DNA of 64,000 nt from JANNRA01 sp031401035 (GTDB taxonomy: Bacteria; Desulfobacterota; Binatia; HRBIN30; CADEER01). The position numbers were made by a program, and so were the translations under genes. The notes under the pieces are model-generated. The model had not been told where the DNA came from. It saw nothing but the letters and a program-made list of their open reading frames with translations, and did not search any database. The stretch covers positions 1 through 64,000 of the forward strand of contig JANNRA010000013.1 of assembly GCA_031401035.1 (NCBI GenBank). The letters run 5' to 3'. Positions 24,756-34,400 of this stretch are shown here, piece after piece. Position 1 is the stretch's first letter, and every line of letters starts with the position of its first letter.

Positions 24756-26882
24756 ATGGCCCAGTTCCCCGAAATAGTTCCGCTTATCGCAGCAATCACC
24801 AGCTCCATGTTGGCGGTCGTTGTGTACCTAAGAGCTCCAGACAGACGACTGGGAATAGTCTTCGCAGTTCTCGCGACTGCTCTCGTATTCTGGAACCTGA
24901 ATTTCTTCGTACTCTACGGAATTTCTGACTACGACACGGCATTCCTCTATAGCTGGATCCTGCGAACCGGCGCCGTTTTCCTTCTGCCCGCGATACTCCA
25001 ACTATCTCTCGTCCTTCCTGGGCGACCTATCGCGTTAGGATGGACGTGGATCTTGGGAGGCGCTTACGCCTGGGCTGCGATGCTGGCAATTCTGAACGTC
25101 CGGGGTCTCCTCGTCGAAAGCCTCGCTCACTTTCGCTGGGGATACTACTCGGTAGGAACGAAGTACTACGATCTGTTCCCACTTTTGGTACTCTACACAT
25201 TCATTCTCGGAATCGGCTATCTAGCGCGCGAATACTGGACTACGGATGATACACGCATTCGCCAACAACTGAGGTTCTGGATACTCGGATTTGCGCTGTC
25301 TCTGCCTCTGGGCCTCACAAATCTCCTCCCATCATACGGGATCCCAGTTTACCCTCTCGGGAATCTAGCTGTAGCGCTGTGGGCGGGCGTCGTTGCATAC
25401 GGCATCGTGCGGTACCGGTTGATGGATATCGAGCTGGTCGTGGCCAAAAGTCTTGCCTATGTGGGGGCCTCTCTTGTCGTTGTCGGTCCGGCTGCTGTTG
25501 CAGCGCTTGTGTTTCAGCGCCGGGCCTTCGCCGAGATTCATTTTGATCTGTCGGCACTTCTCATCCTGCTCCTTCTCGTGGTCGGGCTTCTTTTCTCACG
25601 CGTCCGCCTTTCAATTGAAAGTAGGCTCGAGAAGTCTCTCTTCCCCCAGAAGACCGAGAGCCGGAGTCGATTGATCGATCTGGCTGAAGAGGTGGTCAAG
25701 ATTCTCGACCGCGATCGCCTGCTGGAGGTTGTATCAACAGCGGTTGAAGCAGCGTTTAGCCTGGAGACACTTGCTCTTTATCTTCGGGAAGACGTCCGTG
25801 GGCAATATGAATTGCAGGTGCATCGAGGGGGACGCGCTGTCCCCCCGGATGTTGCGCCAGAAAGTGCGCTTGTTCGTTGGCTGGCGCTACGTGGTGAACC
25901 CGCATTGCGGGGCGAAGCTTCTGCGACCGGCGCTGACTCAGGAGGGGGCCGCGCGGGTGAGATTATGCGCGTGAATGAATGGGAGGCATGTGTCCCGTTC
26001 GTTGGCGGCCAGGACTTGATCGGATTTCTCTGCTTAGGAAAGAAGGCGGCACGCCAAGCGTATAGCACCGGCGACATGGCACTCTTAGCGAAGGTTGGCG
26101 CGGAGGCGGCGATCGCGTTGCAGAACGCCAGGTTGTACCTAGAACTGCGTCGGTCGCGGGAAATAATTAATCGCACAGGTCGCTTGTCTGCCCTGGGGAC
26201 ATTAGCAGCTGGCATTGCGCACGAAATTCGCAATCCATTAGTGTCTATACAGACATTCTTCCAACTCGCTCCAGATCGGCTCGATGACGAAGAATTTATG
26301 ACTTCGTTTCTTCGCCTCGCTGAAACGGAAGTTCAGAGAATCAGCAGTCTGATTTCAGAGCTACTTATGTTTGCGAAATCACCAACGGCGACATTGGGTG
26401 AGACTGATCTTGAGGAGGCGGTCCAGCGGACGGTAGTTCTGCTGGAGCCCCAAGCAAGAGCCGCACGCGTGGCCCTGCGTTGGGCGCGGTCGGGGGGACT
26501 TAGACCCGTTTGGGCCGATTCCGATCAGGTTATGCAAGTGTTCATCAATCTTGCACTTAATGCGATCCAAGCGACGCCGGAAGGTGGAGAGGTGTCGCTT
26601 GAGGCGCGGGAGATCGTCCACGAAGGTCGCCGGTACTGCCAGGTTGAGATCCGAGATACGGGATCTGGCATATCCGACAGTATCAAGGAGGCAATCTTCG
26701 ATCCTTTTTTCACGACGAAGGATCGGGGGTCTGGCCTCGGGTTGGCAGTGTCATATCAACTGGTGTCGGAGGTTGGAGGGTTCATCGCTGTTGAAAGCCA
26801 AGAGGGCAGGGGCAGCCGATTTATCGTCAATTTTCCGGCCCTAAATATCGCGGGTGCGGATTGTGAGAAGGAAGGAGGCTAG
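24756..26882 (+). CDS. Membrane sensor histidine kinase (multi-TM, GAF, HisKA, HATPase)
   Basis: 708 residues. About eight hydrophobic helices fill residues 5-285, in the 7TM histidine-kinase N-terminal style (VAYGIVRYRLMDIELVVAKS). A GAF domain lies at about 315-460, then dimerisation helices with phospho-acceptor His489 in AAGIAHEIRNPLVSIQ. The ATP-binding domain has FINLALNAIQATPEGG, DTGSGIS, FDPFFTTKDRGSGLGL. This NtrB-like core normally feeds an NtrC-type regulator, and none is adjacent. It begins 10 nt after the GNAT gene. Sampled rows are 50-58% G+C, clearly below the rest of the window. Confidence 0.9.
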   Translation: MAQFPEIVPLIAAITSSMLAVVVYLRAPDRRLGIVFAVLATALVFWNLNFFVLYGISDYDTAFLYSWILRTGAVFLLPAILQLSLVLPGRPIALGWTWILGGAYAWAAMLAILNVRGLLVESLAHFRWGYYSVGTKYYDLFPLLVLYTFILGIGYLAREYWTTDDTRIRQQLRFWILGFALSLPLGLTNLLPSYGIPVYPLGNLAVALWAGVVAYGIVRYRLMDIELVVAKSLAYVGASLVVVGPAAVAALVFQRRAFAEIHFDLSALLILLLLVVGLLFSRVRLSIESRLEKSLFPQKTESRSRLIDLAEEVVKILDRDRLLEVVSTAVEAAFSLETLALYLREDVRGQYELQVHRGGRAVPPDVAPESALVRWLALRGEPALRGEASATGADSGGGRAGEIMRVNEWEACVPFVGGQDLIGFLCLGKKAARQAYSTGDMALLAKVGAEAAIALQNARLYLELRRSREIINRTGRLSALGTLAAGIAHEIRNPLVSIQTFFQLAPDRLDDEEFMTSFLRLAETEVQRISSLISELLMFAKSPTATLGETDLEEAVQRTVVLLEPQARAARVALRWARSGGLRPVWADSDQVMQVFINLALNAIQATPEGGEVSLEAREIVHEGRRYCQVEIRDTGSGISDSIKEAIFDPFFTTKDRGSGLGLAVSYQLVSEVGGFIAVESQEGRGSRFIVNFPALNIAGADCEKEGG

Positions 26883-26936
26883 CGCATTAGTGGAAGTCAT
26901 TGCTGTTCGTAGGGTGCATGCCGCTCGAGAATCACA

Positions 26937-29900
26937 CTAAGTGTGCCAGTGGGTCGGCCTATCAGGAGTATAGCTACAGAATGTTCCGGTGCGGATGCTG
27001 TGCCTAAGATGAGACCACGCCGAAGGGCTGATGCCTTGTAGGCGGGAGATTGCAACGGAAATACGATTTCTTACGGCTATTCGTGCCCGCTCAACAATGT
27101 GTGGTGCGCGGCGTGCCCTGCCCGATAATCCCAGGGATGCGCTTAGGTGATCGAGAAGCGCCTCGTGTTCGGTGCGTAGTCGCGCCAGCAGACCCAGGTC
27201 GTTGGCTACCTCCGCGGCCTCGATGTCGGAGGCCAACTCTCGCATGCGCCCTTTATACTGATTCCTCGCTTGGGCATCGAGCAGAGTGTCGGGTAGCCCC
27301 GGTAAGACATGCGTGCGAGAGTCTGCAAAGCGACTCGTCAGATCAAGAACATGTAGCGGGGTACCCCTGGCGGAAAGTATGTGACAAATATAAGAGAGTC
27401 CTAGGGTATGCTTAAGCTGAGCTGTAGTTCCTTGAAATACAAGAATCCAGAAGTCACCGTGGCGAGTCAGCGAATAGTCGTGTTCCTGAGGTAATAGGTG
27501 CGAGGTGGATTCTGATCGCAGTGCACGTGTACTCTGCGCGCCGTTCGCTCTTGCCGCGATCGTCGCCGCGACTGAGTGGGCGTCGGCGGCGGCCTCGGGT
27601 AGGCCCGCCTCAAAATAGGCTGACGATGCCTGGCGTACCAGGTCCAGTGCAAATGTGAGCGAGGATGGGTTGGAATGGCGGCAAAGGTGACGCGCATATG
27701 CGACTGCGGTACGGGCGGCCAGGACTGGGGAGTCGAGTAGAGAGTCGAAGCGAAGGGCGTTCGAGAGGTGGAGCGCGGCCGCGTCAGTATCGTTCGAGGC
27801 ATCGGCCAGGAGACCCAATAGCCTTGAGACGCTTCCCCCGAGAACCGTGCCCCAGCCCGCGACCACCTGATAATGGGCGAATGGTAGTAAGCGAGGGTAG
27901 AGAAGTCTTGCACCCTCCGTGTTTTCAGTGATGGCTAATGCTTCTGCCAGTAGCGCGTAAATGAATAGCGTCAGGTTGTTTAGGGGGATGCTGGTGAAGT
28001 CGCTGATAATGAAGGGCTTGAGGATTGCACCAGCAGCCGAGTCGTGTCCAAGGCGGGCGTGAACTAGGGCGAGGCCAGCCCGATAGGCAATGACCGTTGG
28101 ATAGCGCCTGCAGATCTGATCACTGATGATGTCCCAGCCAAGGAGATCGGAAGCCAACAGGTTCCGATAGAAGGATTGGGCTAGGTGGTGCTGCGTTGGG
28201 CTCGCATCATGGACTCGCTGTCCGAGACTCTGGGCAAGGGAGTGCCAGTGGGCCACGGCCGCGGCGTCCCCGCGAGCAATTGCACGAGAGGCGCAAAGTA
28301 GTGCGACCTGCCAGTTGAGCCGCGGATGTCGGGCGCCATCGGCGATCTGCGATGCTGCCAGGAGTTCGGCGTCGGCATCAGGCATCGAGCCGCGGGTGGC
28401 ATTTGTCCAGAAGCGCAATAGACGGGCGTGGAAGGAGAGCAGCGGCTCGTGGGCATGCGTGCCGATTCGGAGTAGATCGGTGGCCGTATCGTGAAGATCT
28501 TCAACCAAGAGCGGTTGCCATTGGGCTAGGCTGCGTGCTTCGAGTGCGATTCCCCGCAATCGGTCGTCGCACAACTCCGCCGACAGGCGTAGGGCGTGAT
28601 TGCTATAAAGGTCGACGGACGACGGATCTCCAGCAAAGTAGAGAGATCGGCTCAGGGCACTAAGGACCTCGACACGAACTGCAGCGTGGTTCTCGCCAAG
28701 GCGGTGATTTGCCTCTTCGAGCATCGAGACGGCGGCGGAGTCGACTGGAAGGGTTCCAGACATCAACCCCTTGAAGCCCAGTGCTGCACGGGCGAAGCGG
28801 GGGGCGTCGTTGGTGTGGCGGGCGCGGCTGGCCGCGTCTTCGAAGGTCCGACGGGCGGCGACCCATTCGCCGGCGGCGGCTTGCGCGGCGCCGAGGAGGA
28901 GCAGCAGGTCGCAGGCGTCGCTATCTGTGCTGTGGGTGTCGATCAGTTCCTTGGCACGATGGAAAAGGGCGACGGCTTCTTCGTAGGCGCAGGCAGCATG
29001 GGCTTCGCGACCGGCGGCAACGGCGAACATGGCCGCCTTGACGCGGTCGGTGCGAGGCAGGCCGAGGAATGCATGGTGGGCGATGCTGGCAAACGACACT
29101 TCCACGGGCGTTCCCAAGCGTTCCTCGAGGACTGCTGCCACCCGTTCGTGCAGGTGCGTCCGCTCCGAGCTGTGCAAGCGGTCGTACGTGCCTTCGCGGA
29201 CAAGCGCGTCGGCGAAGCGGTAACGCATGGGCAGGGAGCGGGCGACGACACGGTGGGCCAACGCCTCCTGGAGCAGGTCGAGTGCCGCGCCGGTCGCGAG
29301 ACCGCAGGCCGCGGCGACGACATCAGCGTCGAACTCGCGGCCGATGACTGACGCGGCTTGCAACAGGGTCCGACAGGGTGGCGACAGGGCGTCGAACTGA
29401 TGCATTGCGATGCCCGCCAAGCTCGGCGGTAGGGACAGCATGGCCATCGAATCGGCGTCGGCGGTGAGGACGTGGCCGAGCTCGCGAAGGTAGAATGGAT
29501 TGCCGTCGGTCAACGCCATGAGGCGGTCGACCAGTTCCGACTTCGGCGGCTCGCCGGCCCGCGCTTCGAGCAGGGTACACACCTCCGATCGACTCAAGCC
29601 CGTCAGTACGAACTGGCGCGACCACGGATGCCGGCAGCCATTCGTGATGAGTGGTGGAACCGGGTCGCGACTGGTGACGCATACGGCCATCGGCGCGTCG
29701 GCCAACCGTCCAGCAAGGAACTGCAGCAAGAGGATCGACCCGCTGTCGGCGCGGTGCACATCGTCGACGACGATCGCCAGCGGCTGCTCCTCGGCCAGGT
29801 CGCGTAACAGCGTCGCGAAGCGATCGAACAGGTTAAACCTCGCCTGCTGCGCGTCGCTCGACTCGACGAACGCCGCCAGGCCGTCCACCCCGCGCGCCGC

Positions 29901-30272
29901 AAGCGCCCGCTGCAGCAGTCCGTGCAACTCCGGCGCCGCGAGCATCGAGCCATTGCTTGTTGAATCACCGAGGATGTCTCGCAAGGCTTGAATCCACGGC
30001 CAGAAGGGCGGCGCCCCGTCGCCATCCCAGCAGCTGGCCCGGAGGACACGGAACCCCTCCGCCTCCGCCATGGCGGCGAACTCCTGCGCGAGCCGCGTCT
30101 TGCCGGTTCCGGGGGCGCCGGAGACGATATCCAGCCGGCCTCCGCCCGCCGCAATCGAGGCCAGGCTGGCAGACAGCGCCGTCAGTTCGTGATCGCGCCC
30201 TACGAACGCCCCGCCGGCGGGATGCGTCTCACGCCCCGCGCCCGGCGTGGAGTCCTTCATCTCCTCAGGCAT
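26937..30272 (-). CDS. Very large STAND-type AAA ATPase with helical repeats and a C-terminal regulatory domain
   Basis: About 1111 residues from MPEEMKDSTPG (30272); the frame is open higher but runs into the divergent promoter region. AFVGRDHELTAL introduces an ATPase of the AAA_16/MalT type: P-loop SGAPGTGKTR at about 51-60, Walker B LAIVVDDVH. A long TPR-like region follows, about 400-950. The last 180 residues (LKHTLGLSYICHILSARG ... LLDAQARNQYKGRMREL ... IRTGTFCSYTPD) match the C-terminal domain seen in many bacterial signalling ATPases. It is probably a ligand-gated regulatory or scaffold ATPase. G+C is lower in its 3' two-thirds than in its 5' third, suggesting a mosaic gene. Confidence 0.75.
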   Translation of the reverse strand: MPEEMKDSTPGAGRETHPAGGAFVGRDHELTALSASLASIAAGGGRLDIVSGAPGTGKTRLAQEFAAMAEAEGFRVLRASCWDGDGAPPFWPWIQALRDILGDSTSNGSMLAAPELHGLLQRALAARGVDGLAAFVESSDAQQARFNLFDRFATLLRDLAEEQPLAIVVDDVHRADSGSILLLQFLAGRLADAPMAVCVTSRDPVPPLITNGCRHPWSRQFVLTGLSRSEVCTLLEARAGEPPKSELVDRLMALTDGNPFYLRELGHVLTADADSMAMLSLPPSLAGIAMHQFDALSPPCRTLLQAASVIGREFDADVVAAACGLATGAALDLLQEALAHRVVARSLPMRYRFADALVREGTYDRLHSSERTHLHERVAAVLEERLGTPVEVSFASIAHHAFLGLPRTDRVKAAMFAVAAGREAHAACAYEEAVALFHRAKELIDTHSTDSDACDLLLLLGAAQAAAGEWVAARRTFEDAASRARHTNDAPRFARAALGFKGLMSGTLPVDSAAVSMLEEANHRLGENHAAVRVEVLSALSRSLYFAGDPSSVDLYSNHALRLSAELCDDRLRGIALEARSLAQWQPLLVEDLHDTATDLLRIGTHAHEPLLSFHARLLRFWTNATRGSMPDADAELLAASQIADGARHPRLNWQVALLCASRAIARGDAAAVAHWHSLAQSLGQRVHDASPTQHHLAQSFYRNLLASDLLGWDIISDQICRRYPTVIAYRAGLALVHARLGHDSAAGAILKPFIISDFTSIPLNNLTLFIYALLAEALAITENTEGARLLYPRLLPFAHYQVVAGWGTVLGGSVSRLLGLLADASNDTDAAALHLSNALRFDSLLDSPVLAARTAVAYARHLCRHSNPSSLTFALDLVRQASSAYFEAGLPEAAADAHSVAATIAARANGAQSTRALRSESTSHLLPQEHDYSLTRHGDFWILVFQGTTAQLKHTLGLSYICHILSARGTPLHVLDLTSRFADSRTHVLPGLPDTLLDAQARNQYKGRMRELASDIEAAEVANDLGLLARLRTEHEALLDHLSASLGLSGRARRAPHIVERARIAVRNRISVAISRLQGISPSAWSHLRHSIRTGTFCSYTPDRPTHWHT

Positions 30273-30426
30273 CGCCTCCGAATCCCCCTGATCCGACGAT
30301 TTCGACCTAAATTTCCGCCGATCCGGCCGACGTAACAGTGTCTCGCCGAAAGTAACGCCATGGAAGATGCGAGGTGAGTCCGCGGAATCGGCCGCTTGAA
30401 CACTCTCGTCGATGACGGAGGGTCTA

Positions 30427-30720
30427 ATGTCAAGAAAATCCGGTGCCCAGTCGGGTAAGGCACGCCGCCCCGTTTCGGTCCCCGAATCGCCCCGTGCGCC
30501 CAATCCGCTTCCCGAGCCGGAAGGGGTCGTGCGCTGGTACGATCATTCGCGCATCTTCGCCGGGCCGCGGCCGGTGTCGGCGCGCCGCGGCCTCGAGCCC
30601 GCATTCCTGCTGATCGAGACCGAGGTCATGGAGGCGTTGCAGGCGCGCGCGGCGGAGCGCGGACTGAGCTACGATGCGCTCGTTCGGCTGATCGTGCGCG
30701 AGCACGTCCAAGACTACTGA
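30427..30720 (+). CDS. Small protein with C-terminal ribbon-helix-helix-like segment
   Basis: 97 residues from MSRKSGAQSG (30427), divergent from the large ATPase gene. The first 60 residues are Arg/Pro-rich and probably disordered. The last 40 (AFLLIETEVMEALQARAA then RGLSYDALVRLIVREH) have the strand-helix-helix pattern of CopG/Arc-type DNA-binding proteins. No toxin-like partner ORF follows. It could be a small repressor for the ATPase gene or the downstream GST. No close family recognised. Confidence 0.5.
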   Translation: MSRKSGAQSGKARRPVSVPESPRAPNPLPEPEGVVRWYDHSRIFAGPRPVSARRGLEPAFLLIETEVMEALQARAAERGLSYDALVRLIVREHVQDY

Positions 30721-30739
30721 GCGCCCACCGCTTGCCCGC

Positions 30740-30782
30740 CGGAGGCTTCTCTGGCTACCTCCGCGCATCACTGCGGAGGTAG
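30740..30782 (+). promoter_or_regulatory. Hairpin hiding the GST ribosome-binding site, with a competing upstream segment
   Basis: CTACCTCCGC (30755-30764) is perfectly complementary to GCGGAGGTAG (30773-30782), with an 8-nt loop. The right arm contains GGAGG (30775-30779), 8 nt before the ATG at 30788. Upstream CGGAGG (30740-30745) can alternatively pair with CCTCCG (30758-30763), releasing the site. The three-segment arrangement resembles translational attenuators. Confidence 0.5.
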
Positions 30783-30787
30783 GAGCC

Positions 30788-31393
30788 ATGATCAAGCTGT
30801 ACGGGGTGCCGGCGTCGCGAGCGTTTCGGCCGCTCTGGATGTTGCGCGAACTCGATCTTCCGTTCGAGAACGTGCCCACCCATTATGCGACGGGAGACAC
30901 CCGCCAGGCGGAGTTCCTCAAGCTCAACCCGAACGGGCACATTCCGGTGCTCGTCGATGGCACGACCGTGCTGTGGGAGTCGCTGGCGATCACCCTCTAC
31001 CTGGCTCGCCAGTACGGCACCGCTTCGCTGTGGCCGAGCACCATCGCCGACGAGGGTCGCGCCTTCCAGTGGAGCTTCTGGGCGCTTACCGAAGTGGAGG
31101 CGCCGCTTCTCGCCGTCCTCACGCACCGCCGAATCCTGCCGCCCGAGCACCGCGACGCAACCGCGGAAAGCGCCAACGAAGCGAAGCTCGCCGGCCCGTT
31201 TGGCGTCCTCGAGGGCGCCCTGCGCGGCCGCGAGACCCTGCTCGGCGGCGCCTTTTCGGTGGCCGACCTGAATGTCGCGTCGGTCGTGAGCTGGGCCATT
31301 CCCGGCGGCGTCGACCTCACTCGCTGGCCGCAGGTCGCTGCCTGGCTGGCCCGGTGCACGAGCCGGCCGGCGTGCAAGGCGGCGCGCGTCTGA
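30788..31393 (+). CDS. Glutathione S-transferase family protein
   Basis: 201 residues with a thioredoxin-like N-domain (IKLYGVPASRAFRPLWML, then LNPNGHIPVLVDG with the cis-Pro, and LWESLAITLYLARQYG for glutathione gamma-Glu binding) and an all-helical C-domain including LLGGAFSVADLNVAS. Ser10 or Arg11 would be the thiol-activating residue. Such GSTs conjugate electrophiles or act as peroxidases; substrate unknown. Its ribosome-binding site is sequestered in a predicted hairpin, suggesting translational regulation. Confidence 0.88.
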   Translation: MIKLYGVPASRAFRPLWMLRELDLPFENVPTHYATGDTRQAEFLKLNPNGHIPVLVDGTTVLWESLAITLYLARQYGTASLWPSTIADEGRAFQWSFWALTEVEAPLLAVLTHRRILPPEHRDATAESANEAKLAGPFGVLEGALRGRETLLGGAFSVADLNVASVVSWAIPGGVDLTRWPQVAAWLARCTSRPACKAARV

Positions 31394-31441
31394 CGTCCGC
31401 ACGGCCAGCCGCTGTCACCCGGCACCTGCTAGGATGACGCG

Positions 31442-34400
31442 GTGAACGCGACGTCAGTGATGATCGTCCACCGCAGCAACCGCACCGAGGCTCTCCTCGA
31501 AGCGCTGGTCGCGGTGGTCGCAACGCCGCCCGACGATCCTTTCGCCGCCGAGACAATCGTCGTGCAGGGCGCCGGCATGGCGCGCTGGCTCTCTCTCACC
31601 CTCGCCCGCCACCTCGGTGTCTGGGCCAATCCCGCCTTCCCCTTTCCGCGCAAGCTGGTCGATGACGCCGCCGCGGCGGTGCTTGGGCCCGCTCCCCCCG
31701 GCGCCGCGGCATTCAGCGCCGACGCCCTCCTGTGGGCGGTCGCCGCCGAGTTGCCCCAGCACCTCGATACGGCGCCATTCGCGCCGCTGCACAGCTACCT
31801 CGCGGGCGACACCAACGGCCGCAAACGCCTGCAACTGGCCTGTCGCATCGCCGACCTCTTCGACCAGTACGCGCTCTTCCGGCCCGAGATGCTGCTCGGT
31901 TGGCAGGCCGGCCGCGCCGAGGGCGCGACCGACGAACCCTGGCAGCCTGTTCTCTGGCGGGGGCTCATCGCCCGCCTTGGATCCGCGCATCCCGCCGCGC
32001 GGGCCCGTGATCTCCTCCATGCGCTGGCTGCCGGCAGCGTGCCGGCGGCGCCGTTTCCGCGCCGCGTCAGCGTCTTTGGACTGTCGACGCTGGCGCCACT
32101 ATATGTTCGCATTTTCGCCGCGCTCGCCGCCACGGTCGACGTCCACCTCTTCGTGCTGAGCCCGACCGAGCACTACTGGGGTGATGTGCAGTCGCCGCGG
32201 CGCGCGGCGCGCACGCAGGCGCGGCTGGGCGAGACCGCGGTGGTCGGCAACGGACACCCGCTGCTTGCGTCGTTGGGCGCCGTCGGGCGCGACTTCGCCG
32301 ACGGGCTCGAAGAAGCCGGCGACTACCAAGCGCACGATGCGTATCAAACTCCCGACGGCGGCAGCGTCCTCGCCACCCTGCAGGCCGAGATGCTGGCCAT
32401 GCGCGCACGCGGCGCCGATCCCGACGCCGAGCCGCCCGTCGCGCTCCCGCGCGGCGATGACTCGGTCGCGCTACATGCCTGCCACGGTCCGATGCGCGAG
32501 GTGGAGGTGCTGCACGATCAGCTCACCGGCCTCTTCGAGGCCGATCCCTCCCTGCACCCGCATGACATCGTCGTGATGGCGCCGTCGATTGAGACGTATG
32601 CACCGCTGATCGAGGCGGTGTTTGGCAGCCCCAGCCGCCCGCGGATCCCGTTTCGGACCGCCGATCGCGCGGCACGCGCCGACAACGAGGTGCTCGACGC
32701 GCTCTTGCGTGCGATCGACGTCGCAGGTGGCCGCCTCGGTGCCTCTGCCGTCCTGGACCTGCTCGGCCTCGATACCGTCCGGACGCGCGCCGACATCGCC
32801 GCCGAGGAGATGGAGACGCTCCGCCGCTGGGTGCGCGACGCGAACATCCGCTGGGGCGCGGACGCCGCTCATCGCCGTGCCGAGGGACAGCCCGACTGCG
32901 ACCTCAATACCTGGCGCTTCGGCCTCGACCGCCTGCTGCTCGGCTACGCGCTGCCGCCCGAGGGTGAGGCGCTCTTCGGTGCCGTGCGCGCCATCGACGG
33001 CATCGAAGGGGGCGAGGCCGCCGTGCTCGGCCGTCTGGCCGCTTTCGTCGAGACGCTGACGAGCCAGTGTGAGACGCTGTCCGCGCCGCGTCACCCACGG
33101 GCCTGGCACGAGGCGCTCACCGCGCTGCTCACCCAGCTCGTCGAGCGCTCCGCCGCCAACGCCGCGCAGCACGAGGCGATCGCGACCGTCCTGACCGACC
33201 TCGCCGATCGGGCCGCGGCGGCAGGTTTCGTCGAAACCGTCGACCTCGATACGATGCGCCGCCTGCTCGAACAGGCCCTCGATCGCGCCGGACCGCCGCG
33301 CGGCTTTGGTGCCGGCGCCGTCACGCTGTGCGAGTTGGTGCCGATGCGCAGTATTCCGTTTCGCGTCGTCTGCCTGATCGGACTCAACGACGGCGCCTTT
33401 CCGCGCCCGCGCCGCCCGCTGAGCTTCGACCTGATTGCCGCGACGCCGCGCCGCGGCGATCGCAGCCCGCGTGAGGACGATCGCTACCTGTTCCTCGAGG
33501 CACTGCTGTCCGCGCGCGAGCGGGTGCTGATCACCTACGTGGGTCAGCGCATCAGCGACAATGTCGCGGTGCCGCCCTCGGTCGTGGTGAGCGAGCTGTG
33601 CGATGCGATCGACCAGACCTTCCACTCCGACGACGGTCGCGCCGCCAGTCAGTGCCTGACCGTCCGCCATCCGCTGCAGCCTTTCAGCCATCGCTATTTC
33701 GACGGCAGCTCGGCGCTCTTCAGCTACTCCGAGCGCCACTGCGCAGGCGCCCGAGCGCTGCAGGCGCCGCGCGCGACGGCGCCGCCGTTCTGCACCGAGC
33801 CGCTCGAGGCGGGCGCGCTCGAGACCGTCGATCTCGACGACCTGGTGCGCTTCTTCGACAACCCGTCGCGAGCCTTTCTGCGCTACCTGGGCCTGTTTCT
33901 CGACGACGATCGTGACGCGTGCGACGACCGCGAACCGATCACACTCGGCCCGCTCGAGCGCTGGGGCCTCGGCGACGAGTTGATGACAGCCGCCACGACT
34001 GGCGGGGATCCGACGGCGACGCAACGTCGGCTCATCGCTGAAGGGCGGTTGCCGCTTGGCACCCCAGGCGTCGTGCTGTTGGACGCCATCGCGCCCCTGG
34101 CGACCGACATCGGCGAACAGGCGCGAGCCGCCCGCGGCCCTGCGCCATCGCGCCGCGACATCGATCTGACCCTCGACGGGATCCGCCTCCTCGGCAGCCT
34201 GTCCGGTATCGGGCCGCAGGGTCTGGTCGGCGCGCAGTTCTCCAAGCTCGGTGGGCGCCATGAGCTGCGCTTCTGGGTCCGCCACCTGGCGCTCGCGGCC
34301 AGCGGCGCGCCCGCCACGTCGAGCCTCTTCGGCCGGCACGCCTCGAAGCCGCAGGCGGCGGTAACTCGCTACACAGCCGTCAGCGATCCGCGGCGCCATC

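Noticed and set aside
26931..26945. CACAC/GTGTG small inverted repeat at the end of the STAND ATPase gene
   Set aside because: A five-base stem with a 3-nt loop and no T-run is too weak to call a terminator.
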